Source: Staphylococcus sp. ACRSN (GTDB lineage Bacteria; Bacillota; Bacilli; Staphylococcales; Staphylococcaceae). Taken from it: a stretch of DNA of 64,000 bases. This document shows, piece after piece, positions 53,649 through 61,865 of the stretch (positions are counted from its first letter, which is position 1; each line of letters starts with the position of its first letter). The notes below the pieces were generated by a model. It ran no database searches. It was given only the letters and a program-made list of their open reading frames with translations, and was not told where the DNA came from. The stretch is from contig NZ_JAKRNS010000001.1 of NCBI RefSeq assembly GCF_022346615.1, positions 310,001-374,000 on the forward strand, read 5' to 3'. The translations under genes and the position numbers were made by a program.

Positions 53649-54863
53649 TTATAAAGTGTAATGTTCTATCAGTGTTGACAGTGCTTTTTCAGGATTTAAA
53701 TTTGGAACGCCTTGTTGTGATAAAAACAGTGAAAATACTGATAAGAAAGTTAATATATTTTGTTTTTCTACGGCATAACCCATAATACCAATTCTCCAAA
53801 TTTTGCCTTGTAAGTCTCCAAATGATCCGGCAATTTCAATACCATAGTTCTTCAAAAGACCTTCTCTGATGGAAGCATCTTCTACACCATTAGGTATTTT
53901 AATACAAATAACCATCTTCATTTCATTTGTTTCATCTCCATAGATTTCAAGCCCTAACGCTTTAAGCGCGGATTTTAATCCTTCTTGGTGAAATGCATGG
54001 CGCTGTGCACGTGCTTCAATACCTTCCGCGAGAGCAATCTTTAAACCTGTGTTCAATGCATAGATTGAAGTGGTAGATTCAGTATGATGATTTAGACGTT
54101 TAGGGCTCCAGTAATCCTGTAATTGAGTTAAATCTAAATAGTTGCTACGGATGAATGGTTCTTGTTCTGAAATCTCATTCGAGCGTATGCCAAGCTCAAC
54201 GCGTTTACGACGATTAATTGCTTCACTAAAGCGCTCATTAAATGTAATTGGTGTGATACCTGAAGGTATAGACAAACATTTTTGTGCGCCACCTATAACG
54301 GCATCAAGTTCCCAATCATCAACAGGTATAATCATTCCTTGATATGTTGCAACTGCATCTACAACTGATAAAATGCCACGTTCTTTACAAGCGCGACCAA
54401 TTTTATCAATAGGCTGAAGTCGCCCTGTAGATGTTTCGCCATGTACAATGGCAAGGACTTTTGGATTGATTTCGTCTAACGCCTTGATAATTTCTTCTTG
54501 ATCAAATACTTCACCCATAGGCTTTTTAATATTGTGTACAATACCACCAGCTCTTGTTACAAGTTCAGTAAATAAATAACCAAAACGGCCGATAATTGGC
54601 ACAAGTACTTCATCACCAGGTTTCACCACACTAGCAATTACAGCTTCCAAACCTGCGCGGCTCGTGCCGTCAATTGGGAATGACCATTTGTTTTTAGTCA
54701 AAAAAGATTGGCGAATTAATTCCATTGTTTCATTCATTATATCAACAAATTCGTAGTCGAATTGACCTAATATAGAATTCGACATTGCTTGAGAAACACG
54801 AGGGTCTACACTTACAGGACCAGGTGTCATTATTAACCGTTTATTAATCTTCAAATCATCCAT
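53649..54863 (-). CDS. pucG: PucG-type (S)-ureidoglycine-glyoxylate aminotransferase
   Basis: 404 residues, class V PLP aminotransferase. The PLP-binding lysine is Lys195 in GGAQKCLSIPSGI, DAVATYQG near 169-176 carries the cofactor aspartate, and FPIDGTSRAGLEAVIASV and RSNYLDLTQLQDYW fit the AGXT/PucG group. PucG transfers the amino group of ureidoglycine to glyoxylate, giving oxalurate and glycine. The ATG at 54861-54863 follows GAGG by eight bases; an ATG 11 codons earlier has no ribosome site. It is alone on the minus strand at the far end of the island. An alternative is alanine-glyoxylate or serine-glyoxylate transaminase. Confidence 0.86.
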   Translation of the reverse strand: MDDLKINKRLIMTPGPVSVDPRVSQAMSNSILGQFDYEFVDIMNETMELIRQSFLTKNKWSFPIDGTSRAGLEAVIASVVKPGDEVLVPIIGRFGYLFTELVTRAGGIVHNIKKPMGEVFDQEEIIKALDEINPKVLAIVHGETSTGRLQPIDKIGRACKERGILSVVDAVATYQGMIIPVDDWELDAVIGGAQKCLSIPSGITPITFNERFSEAINRRKRVELGIRSNEISEQEPFIRSNYLDLTQLQDYWSPKRLNHHTESTTSIYALNTGLKIALAEGIEARAQRHAFHQEGLKSALKALGLEIYGDETNEMKMVICIKIPNGVEDASIREGLLKNYGIEIAGSFGDLQGKIWRIGIMGYAVEKQNILTFLSVFSLFLSQQGVPNLNPEKALSTLIEHYTL

Positions 54864-55020
54864 ATTTATAACCTCATTTTCTTTAAATTCCGTCATTTTA
54901 CATTATACATGAATGTGTATGTAGATTATTCGTCAAAATTGATGAATTAATATATATAATTTGTTAGAATATTACAAAAATTAAAGGTGGTATGTGTATT
55001 TGTTTGTATGAAATAGCAGA

Positions 55021-55749
55021 TTAATTTTGCAATATAGCAATATTGATTGCATTTGCAAATTCATGCATTCTGGAACTCCAATTTGTTTCATCTTCCCTTG
55101 AATAACGAGTTAAATCTCTATTGTTGAAAAATTCGGCTCTTTGGCCTAGTGATAACTCTAATTGAACACCTGCTTGTTTTGCATTTTGATTAGCGATATT
55201 TGCATCTGAAGTGCCTGCTAAATTTTGAGGTGTGGGTTGTACATTAAAGCCTCTCAATTCTAATTGTTTTTTGATAGATGATTTTAAGGCTTCATCTTTC
55301 CCTCCAATATAAACCGCTGGAATGTCACCGCTTGCTCCGTGAATCATTACAGATTGATTCATATGTTGTTGCATATCTAATATGGTAGGTTCATCATAAT
55401 TAGTTGATGTCACATGCAATTCATTATTATTAGTAATCCTTATCCCTTCAAAACTATAAAAATTATATAGGCCACGATTAGCGATTAATTTAGAAACTTC
55501 AGTTGTTCCCGGTTCTATATTACCACCATGCACCGCAGCTATGATTGTATTGCTAAATCGTTGGTCATAAGATAAGTTCCAATCAATTCCTTCTTCTGTA
55601 TTATTCAATAACTCCGTCATAGAAGTATAACTATCGGCATATGTAGGTTTAGAAGATAACAATAAAAGGTAAATGAAGATAAAAGCTAAAATAATAATAA
55701 TTAATTTCCTTCTCAAAATACATCGTAAAAAATAAGTGTTTACTAACAT
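55021..55749 (-). CDS. poly-gamma-glutamate hydrolase-family protein, second paralogue
   Basis: 242 residues. An N-terminal signal or anchor (KLIIIILAFIFIYLLLLSS near 15-33) precedes the Gamma_PGA_hydro domain: IIAAVHGGNIEPGTTEVSKLI, YNFYSFEGI, VTSTNYDEP, VMIHGASG, AVYIGGKD and VQLELSLGQR. Positions correspond one-to-one with the protein at 1394-2140, though identity is only moderate, so this is an older duplication or a separately acquired copy. TAGGAGAA precedes the ATG. The substrate is unknown. No terminator is obvious after its stop. Confidence 0.78.
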   Translation of the reverse strand: MLVNTYFLRCILRRKLIIIILAFIFIYLLLLSSKPTYADSYTSMTELLNNTEEGIDWNLSYDQRFSNTIIAAVHGGNIEPGTTEVSKLIANRGLYNFYSFEGIRITNNNELHVTSTNYDEPTILDMQQHMNQSVMIHGASGDIPAVYIGGKDEALKSSIKKQLELRGFNVQPTPQNLAGTSDANIANQNAKQAGVQLELSLGQRAEFFNNRDLTRYSREDETNWSSRMHEFANAINIAILQN

Positions 55750-56008
55750 TGAATTCTCCTATATTATAAAATTTTCAAACACAATGAGTATGTTATCATA
55801 TAATTATTAAATTAATGAATTATTTTTAATTTTAAATTAAAAAATATGAAAATTTGTTTTTAAACGATGTGGATTTTGGTTAGTATTATTAAATGTTGTT
55901 ATTTGGAATGCAATGGTAGTGCTTTATTTAAGGAATGAGTATTTTAAACATGAGTGAATTATTTTAAAATGGACAATGCGGAAAGAGGATTTGAAGGAGG
56001 ATTTATAA

Positions 56009-56530
56009 ATGATTAATATTATATCAGCGGTAGGATCAATTGGAACATTTGTGATGGCATTGTTCTATTTTGTATCGGTGAGTATACAACTATATCAAAT
56101 GAAGATTAGCTTTATACCTGCACTTAGTTTTAATCAAATACTTGTTACGCGTGAAAATAATAAAATCCAACTTACGAACACTGGTATCGACAGTGAATCA
56201 GAACAAGATTATATGAAATTATATAATTTAGGTGGAGGCGCTGCAAAAAATATTAAAGTCGAGATTTATTTAGGTGATGATGATGTATTGCAGCGTAAGT
56301 ATATTAATATATTACCTAGTAAAGAAGGCTATTTATTACCGATTAACAAAGATGTTTATAGTGAAATAGAAAGCACGATAAAAAATGAAGGTTATGAATC
56401 AAATTTGAATATAAAAATAACATATAAACATAATGTAAGTAGAAAGGAACAACACTTGCACTTAAACGGGAAGATCGATAGTTTTAACACTTATAATGAT
56501 AAATCTGTTTATGAATTACAATTCTTTTAA
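56009..56530 (+). CDS. hypothetical one-TM membrane protein
   Basis: 173 residues. An N-terminal hydrophobic segment at about 4-30 (IISAVGSIGTFVMALFYF and onward) is followed by a soluble, beta-rich part with NKIQLTNTG, the glycine-rich NLGGGAAKNIKVEIYLGDDD and LNIKITYKHNVSRKEQHLHL. The pattern NLGGGxAxNIKVE is seen in membrane-tethered, Ig-like proteins of Gram-positives, with no known function. GAAGGAGGA precedes the ATG. I do not recognise the family. Confidence 0.65.
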   Translation: MINIISAVGSIGTFVMALFYFVSVSIQLYQMKISFIPALSFNQILVTRENNKIQLTNTGIDSESEQDYMKLYNLGGGAAKNIKVEIYLGDDDVLQRKYINILPSKEGYLLPINKDVYSEIESTIKNEGYESNLNIKITYKHNVSRKEQHLHLNGKIDSFNTYNDKSVYELQFF

Positions 56531-56580
56531 TTCGAACAAGATAATATGAGATAAGTATCATACATTAGAGATGATGCATG

Positions 56581-56622
56581 GCGTTTCTTTAAAAATGTTG
56601 AAAACATTTATTTTAGAAACGC
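56581..56622 (+). terminator. long hairpin, possible terminator of the 56009 gene
   Basis: GCGTTTCTTTAAAAATGTT and its near-complement (one bulge) flank GAA. The T-tail (TTTATTGTTG) is weak. The gap to the esterase holds nothing else clear. Confidence 0.55.
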
Positions 56623-56721
56623 TTTATTGTTGTCGGTTAAACAATGAATTTAATTTATTTTGTGTAAGTGGGCCATATCCTATAAACTTAATAATGAATT
56701 TAAACGATGGAGTGACGAAGG

Positions 56722-57462
56722 ATGATAAATGTAAAGGCACCAAATTCTATTTTTATGGAACATCATGAATCAAATCATGCAGTATTATTGTTACATTCTT
56801 TTACTGGTACGGTAAGAGATGTGAAATTATTGGCAAATAAATTATATAAGGCAGGTTATACGTGCTATGTACCTGCTTATGATGGACATGGACTACTATT
56901 GGAAGATTTAATGCAATATGATACAGATGATTGGTTGAAAAATGCGGAATCTGGATATCATTTTTTAGAAGAGCAAGGATATGAAAAAATTAGTGTTTGT
57001 GGTGTGTCGCTTGGCGGTATCTTATCACTTAAATTAGCAGAAACGAAACCTGTTCATTCGCTTGTAGTGATGTCTACGCCCTTTAGTAAAGATGATGCGG
57101 GATTAGTGGGTAGATTGGAATATTATGGCCAACGTATGGGAGAATTAGTAGGATTGACGGAGGAAGAAATAGAAAAACAACTAAGCATGATTGAAAATTA
57201 TCATCCATATTTACAGAAATTTAAAGTGTTAGTAGATGAAGTTATGGCAAACTTAACTTATATTAACGCACCAATTGCAGTGAAATATGGCGAGCAAGAT
57301 GAACCTTCTTATACAGTGAGTGCAAATTACATTTACGAACATATCAAACATGAAGATAAAGAAATTACAGGATATCCACATTCTAAACATTTAATGACAC
57401 ATGGTGAGGATCGTGGAGATGTGGAACAAGACGTGATTGCTTTCTTTGAAGACTATGAGTAA
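56722..57462 (+). CDS. Est30-type carboxylesterase
   Basis: 246 residues, alpha/beta hydrolase of the Est30/EstB carboxylesterase type known from Geobacillus and staphylococci. HAVLLLHSFTGTVRDVK near 15-31 gives the oxyanion region, the nucleophile is Ser in GVSLGGILSLKLAE near 93-106, the acid Asp is in VKYGEQDEPS near 190-199, and the His in PHSKHLMTHGEDR near 220-232. The expected substrate is short-chain esters. GGAG lies nine bases before ATG 56722. It is cytosolic with no signal peptide and has a strong terminator. Confidence 0.87.
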   Translation: MINVKAPNSIFMEHHESNHAVLLLHSFTGTVRDVKLLANKLYKAGYTCYVPAYDGHGLLLEDLMQYDTDDWLKNAESGYHFLEEQGYEKISVCGVSLGGILSLKLAETKPVHSLVVMSTPFSKDDAGLVGRLEYYGQRMGELVGLTEEEIEKQLSMIENYHPYLQKFKVLVDEVMANLTYINAPIAVKYGEQDEPSYTVSANYIYEHIKHEDKEITGYPHSKHLMTHGEDRGDVEQDVIAFFEDYE

Positions 57463-57540
57463 TATCGTATGGTATATTTTATTTTGATTTACACTAAATG
57501 CACTTAGTATTTTTTATTGTGTAGTAGGAAAATATTATAA

Positions 57541-57584
57541 AAAGAGTGGTGCTTGAAATCTTTGTGTTTCAAGCACCACTCTTT
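57541..57584. terminator. strong bidirectional terminator
   Basis: A perfect 18-bp inverted repeat (AAAGAGTGGTGCTTGAAA) with T-runs on both strands; it ends the esterase gene and, convergently, the DUF1801 gene. Confidence 0.92.
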
Positions 57585-57642
57585 TAAATCGTGATCTAAA
57601 CCTTAGAATGTGTAAGTATTGTGTTGTTTATTGAAGGTGTGT

Positions 57643-58014
57643 TTATTTCCTCCAAAATGAAGTACATTCTTGTTTATCATCAATATTATATTGGATGATT
57701 GTTTTTAATAAATCATAATCGATATCTTGTGTCCATTTTATTTTGAATAGATTATTAGTTTGGGCATAGCCTGACTTATCTATACGATCAGAAAATGCAT
57801 CCATTGCTTTTGTTTCAGGTGCAATAGAAAAGTGCTGTTTCGCCTTGCTAAATCCAATGATAAATGTATCATGATCTGTATACATAGGCTGATTCCATTT
57901 AACCGTTGTATCTAATTGAGGAAATGTTTCTTGTATCCAATGAAATAACTGAGTCATCGTTTCTTTTTGATCATCTTTTTCTAATGAATCAATAAACGCT
58001 TTAAATAATTCCAA
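57643..58014 (-). CDS. DUF1801 (YdhG-like) family protein
   Basis: 123 residues. The DUF1801 fold is visible in TMTQLFHWIQETFPQLDTTVKWNQPMYTDHDTFIIGFSKAKQHFSIAPETKAMDAF (in parts): the WNQPM turn, the FIIGFSKAKQHFS strand and the IAPE segment. Bacillus YdhG/Fra is proposed as an intracellular iron chaperone; the role of this one is unproven. The start is TTG at 58012-58014, after GGGGAG; no ATG is available upstream in frame. Confidence 0.83.
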   Translation of the reverse strand: MELFKAFIDSLEKDDQKETMTQLFHWIQETFPQLDTTVKWNQPMYTDHDTFIIGFSKAKQHFSIAPETKAMDAFSDRIDKSGYAQTNNLFKIKWTQDIDYDLLKTIIQYNIDDKQECTSFWRK

Positions 58015-58185
58015 TTAAACTTCAACTCCCCTTAGTTAAAATATAAAATATTATTTTGATTATAGCACAGGAAAATTGTTAATTAAAAAGTTTGTGACAT
58101 AAGCTGGATAGGGGAAGAGAGCGTAATATTAACGAGAAGAAATAGTAAATGAAAGGCATAATTAAATAAATAATGACACATAAAA

Positions 58186-58215
58186 ATACCAAAGCATACT
58201 AGCATGCTTTGGTAT
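58186..58215 (-). terminator. terminator of brnQ
   Basis: ATACCAAAGCAT and its exact complement flank a short loop; on the minus strand TTTTTA follows. It lies 105 bases past the stop. Confidence 0.82.
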
Positions 58216-58320
58216 GATTTGAAGCTTAACTATGCGAATTACAGTAAGTGCTTGTTTTGCGCACTTTTTTGAACACTATCGTAGTAGTTTGCACAGTAAG
58301 ATAAAGCTTATTTTAATGTT

Positions 58321-59640
58321 TTAGTTTATTTTAGTTGTTGGCATCTTCTTTTTTTTATTAACGAAAACACTATCTATGACTAAGCCTATTACTAGTAAAA
58401 GTATAAATGGAATTAGCCAAGCAAGTTGAATATCTGACAACGGCAATGCGTTGTAGAAATTTGATATAGATGTTAATAATTTAAAGTCACTAATAATCTG
58501 TAGCACAGAAATGATTAAGGTAAGAATTGTCGGTAAAATATAAGCAAACTTTAAATCATAAGGTATGAAAATACTTACTAAAGAAATGAGTACCAATACA
58601 ATTGATGTAGGATAAATAAATGTGAGTAAAGGTACTGCTATTTGTAAAATTAAATCAAGCCCTAGTGTAGATACTAAGAAACCTAATAGTGAAAAAATAA
58701 GTACAAACATTTTGTAAGAAATCTTTGGTAGTTTCTTCATTGCAAATGCTGCACAAGCATTTACAAGTCCTACACAAGTTGTTAAGCATGCGAGAATAAC
58801 AATAATACCAAAAATCAAATTACCTAATGAACCAAATACACGTAGTGAGTTGAAGGTTAAGATACCAGTGCCATCTTTAAAATCGCCTTGGCTCGTAGTT
58901 GCACCGACATATGCAAGCGCAAAATAGATTAACAATAATAAAATTGCAGAAATAAATCCGGCTTTGATGACATTTTTCACTAAAGTGCGATGATCTTCTA
59001 TACCATGCATTTTAAACATTTGTACGATCACAACTGAGAAAGCGAGTGCTGCTACAAGGTCCATTGTGAAATAGCCTTGTAAAATACCTGAAACAACAGG
59101 TGTTTTTGCATAATCTCCAGATGCTTGCCCTATAGAACCTTCAGGGTTAAAGATTACTAATATACATAGAATAGCTATAATAATAATTAATATTGGTGTT
59201 AAGTATTTTCCTAAATTATCTATAATGCGGCTTGGATATAATGCTATAAAATAAACAATAAAGAAAAATATAATAGAAAATACAATTAACGTTGTTTGGT
59301 TATGTACAGGTAAAATATGATTTGTACCTATTTCATATGCCACATTTGCTGCTCTCGGAATGCCATAAAGCGCTCCGATAGACAAATATATACATACTGC
59401 AAAAATAGTGCCGAATATTGGATGTACTTTATTACCAATACTTTCAACACCACCATTCATATATGCGACTACAATAACAGTTAAATAAGGTAGTAAAATA
59501 CCTGTTATCGCAAATCCACCCATCGCAATCCACATGTTATCTTGAGCAGTATACCCAAGCATCGGTGGGAAAATTAAATTTCCAGCCCCAAAGAAAAAAG
59601 AAAATAGCATGAGACCAGACATTAATATTAGTTTATTCAT
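58321..59640 (-). CDS. brnQ: branched-chain amino acid transport protein (BrnQ, LIVCS family)
   Basis: 439 residues, 12 helices. The LIVCS start LFSFFFGAGNLIFPPMLGYTAQDN (in parts) is diagnostic, followed by IGALYGIPRAANVAYEIG and DLVAALAFSVVIVQMFKMHGI. It imports leucine, isoleucine and valine with sodium. GAGGTAAT precedes the ATG. Staphylococci carry two or three BrnQ paralogues and I cannot say which one this is. I see no T-box upstream of it. Confidence 0.92.
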   Translation of the reverse strand: MNKLILMSGLMLFSFFFGAGNLIFPPMLGYTAQDNMWIAMGGFAITGILLPYLTVIVVAYMNGGVESIGNKVHPIFGTIFAVCIYLSIGALYGIPRAANVAYEIGTNHILPVHNQTTLIVFSIIFFFIVYFIALYPSRIIDNLGKYLTPILIIIIAILCILVIFNPEGSIGQASGDYAKTPVVSGILQGYFTMDLVAALAFSVVIVQMFKMHGIEDHRTLVKNVIKAGFISAILLLLIYFALAYVGATTSQGDFKDGTGILTFNSLRVFGSLGNLIFGIIVILACLTTCVGLVNACAAFAMKKLPKISYKMFVLIFSLLGFLVSTLGLDLILQIAVPLLTFIYPTSIVLVLISLVSIFIPYDLKFAYILPTILTLIISVLQIISDFKLLTSISNFYNALPLSDIQLAWLIPFILLLVIGLVIDSVFVNKKKKMPTTKIN

Positions 59641-59940
59641 TTGATTACCTCAATTTCAAGGATATTTACTTGCGCAAAACACAAAATACTTTAACATAGA
59701 AATTCATTTAATTCAATGAACTTTCAGACAATTTTTAATATTTAAAGTATTACAATTACATATAGTCACAAATTATACATTTTCAGTGCGATATACGTTA
59801 GCTAAGTGCCATATCAAAATCTATTAAAGTGAACATTAAAATGCTATTGAGAGGTTACTTGAAAAATGGTATAGTATAATTTATATCACTAAAACGCTTT
59901 AACGCAATAAAGTTTTGTAAAATATAAAGGATGTAGAGTT

Positions 59941-61269
59941 ATGAGCAAACAATCACAATGGAAGTCTTCTACTGGCTTTATCTTAGCTAGTGCAGGCTCT
60001 GCAATAGGACTAGGCGCCATGTGGAAGTTCCCATATATGGCAGGAATATATGGCGGCGGCGCATTTTTATTAATGTTTTTACTATTTACAGTTTTTGTAG
60101 GTTTACCATTATTAATTATGGAATTTACTGTTGGTAAAATGGGACAAACTTATACCACTAAAATTTATGAAAAGCTTACTAAGAAAAAATGGTTGAATAT
60201 TATTGGATGGAACGGAAATTTAGCAGTATTTATACTATTTGGGTTTTACAGTGTTATTGGCGGTTGGATTATTATTTATATATTTAATGTAGCGCTACAA
60301 ATACTGTCGTTCCAAGGTGGTCAACTTGGGGATATTCAGTTTGAATCGATTATAGGCAGTCCATTGTTGACGATTGTAGGACAAGGTGTATTTATCTTGT
60401 TAACAATGATTATTGTTATGATGGGTGTTGAAAAAGGATTAGAGAAAGCATCTAAATTTATGATGCCGTTATTATTTATTTTCTTAATTGTCATTGTTAT
60501 AAAGTCTTTAACACTTGGAGGATCAATAGAAGGGTTGAAATTTATTCTTCAACCTCGTGTTGAGGATATATCAATGGAAGGAATATTATTTGCATTAGGA
60601 CAGTCATTCTTTACTTTATCTTTAGGAACAACAGGAATGATAACTTATGCAAGCTATGCTTCAAAAGAGATGCCAATTAAAACATCAGCAGTTTCTATTG
60701 TTGCGATGAATGTATTGGTATCTGTACTTGCAGGTTTAGCTATATTCCCAGCAATTGCTGCATTTGGTTATAAGCCAACAGATGGACCTGGATTGCTATT
60801 TAAAGTCCTACCAAAAGTTTTTGATCAAATGGCACTAGGATCTACATTCTATTTGATTTTTTTAATATTATTTTTATTTGCTGCACTAACTTCTTCAATT
60901 TCATTACTAGAACTCAATGTATCTAATTTTACTAAAAATGATAATTCTAAAAGAAAATCAGTGTCGTTCTATGCTAGTGTGTTAGTGTTTGTTATTAGTA
61001 TTCCAGCGACATTATCTTTCAGTAGTTTGAGTGGTATCCACTTTGCTGCTGGAACAATTTTTGATAATATGGATTTCCTGGTTTCTAACATTTTGATGCC
61101 ATTAGGTGCTTTAGGAACGACGTTAGTAGTAGGTCATGTCTTGAATAAAGATGATTTAATTGAACACTTTGGAAAAGATAAATATAAAATATTTTTACCA
61201 TGGTATTATTTAATAAAATTTGTATTACCTGTTGTGATAATTTTAATATTTGTTGTTCAATTTATATAA
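59941..61269 (+). CDS. sodium-dependent transporter, NSS (SNF) family
   Basis: 442 residues, 11-12 helices. The LeuT-like helix 1 reads STGFILASAGSAIGLGAMWKFPYMAGIYGGGAF (in parts), with the unwound GSAIGLGxxWKFPY motif that binds sodium and substrate, and SFFTLSLGTTGMITYASYASKEM forms helix 6. Members import amino acids such as leucine, tryptophan or alanine. AAAGGATG lies about ten bases before the ATG. It diverges from brnQ across a 300-base gap, which has a TATAAT at 59875-59880 as its probable -10. Confidence 0.91.
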   Translation: MSKQSQWKSSTGFILASAGSAIGLGAMWKFPYMAGIYGGGAFLLMFLLFTVFVGLPLLIMEFTVGKMGQTYTTKIYEKLTKKKWLNIIGWNGNLAVFILFGFYSVIGGWIIIYIFNVALQILSFQGGQLGDIQFESIIGSPLLTIVGQGVFILLTMIIVMMGVEKGLEKASKFMMPLLFIFLIVIVIKSLTLGGSIEGLKFILQPRVEDISMEGILFALGQSFFTLSLGTTGMITYASYASKEMPIKTSAVSIVAMNVLVSVLAGLAIFPAIAAFGYKPTDGPGLLFKVLPKVFDQMALGSTFYLIFLILFLFAALTSSISLLELNVSNFTKNDNSKRKSVSFYASVLVFVISIPATLSFSSLSGIHFAAGTIFDNMDFLVSNILMPLGALGTTLVVGHVLNKDDLIEHFGKDKYKIFLPWYYLIKFVLPVVIILIFVVQFI

Positions 61270-61290
61270 AAGAATAGCTTAAATAATGAG

Positions 61291-61327
61291 AAACTGTCGA
61301 TTGATTTATCTGTCGACAGTTTTTTGG
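61291..61327 (+). terminator. terminator of the NSS transporter gene
   Basis: AAACTGTCGA pairs with TCGACAGTTT, followed by six T. From here to the lipase promoter at 61586 there is no recognisable gene. Confidence 0.88.
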
Positions 61328-61585
61328 GCTTTCAGTGTTCGTATTATAATGTGAAAACAATAAAGTAGGATTTTAGTTGAAGTATCTCATTTCAATTAAG
61401 TAAACCGAAAATGTATGTGCCACTTCAAGTTAATATATCAGTATTTATAATGCGTTATACAAATAGATTTTAGTAGTTATGATTTTTTACGTTAAGGTAT
61501 TTACTATGTAAAATTTATACAAATCATACTTTGTAGATGGGAATATGAGTTTTCGAGTTGTGCGTAATTAAATTGTGACAATCTA

Positions 61586-61614
61586 TTGACTGAGAACTAA
61601 GTATTTAGTACAAT
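61586..61614 (+). promoter_or_regulatory. promoter of the small peptide-lipase transcript
   Basis: TTGACT at 61586-61591 and TACAAT at 61609-61614 are 17 bases apart. The start would be about 61621, giving a leader of about 130 bases before the first ORF. Confidence 0.7.
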
Positions 61615-61716
61615 TTTAATAAATTATTTATTAGAAGGATTTAATTGTTAATTATTATATTAGAATATATAAATTATGGATTGATACTTTTAATAAATAA
61701 AAATTTTCCTTATTTA

Positions 61717-61730
61717 TGTAAGCGTTTTCT
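61717..61730 (+). promoter_or_regulatory. cre site before the peptide and lipase genes
   Basis: TGTAAGCGTTTTCT matches cre consensus TGWAANCGNTNWCA at 13 of 14 positions. It lies about 97 bases past the predicted start, so CcpA binding would act as a roadblock, or it overlaps a second promoter I could not identify. Confidence 0.7.
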
Positions 61731-61749
61731 TAAAAAGGAGGTAACATTG

Positions 61750-61815
61750 ATGGAAGCTCTCATCGGAAAGTTTTTTGAATTATTACCACGCTTTATCGTG
61801 AATTTATTTATCTAA
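61750..61815 (+). CDS. 21-residue amphipathic peptide upstream of the lipase
   Basis: A very short ORF with an excellent AAAAAGGAGG at 61732-61741, eight bases before the ATG. The peptide begins MEALIGKFFELLPRF and ends in a hydrophobic VNLFI stretch. Charged or polar residues fall at positions 2, 7, 10, 14 and 18, so in a helix they line one face, with the rest bulky and hydrophobic. This resembles the size and pattern of phenol-soluble modulins or small membrane peptides, although Pro13 is unusual for a PSM. It lies 50 bases before the lipase start and shares its leader, so it may be a toxin-like peptide, a lipase chaperone or a translated leader. No homologue is recalled. Confidence 0.55.
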   Translation: MEALIGKFFELLPRFIVNLFI

Positions 61816-61865
61816 TTGATAGGTATCTATGACTAGAAAGTTATAAATTCGAAGAGGTGTCTAAA

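Noticed and set aside
56571-56768. Plus-strand 65-codon frame before the esterase
   Set aside because: It lies over a long hairpin, overlaps the esterase start in another frame and has no Shine-Dalgarno.
59888-59905. cre site before the NSS transporter (AAAACGCTTTAAC)
   Set aside because: Three mismatches to the cre consensus, including the invariant TG.
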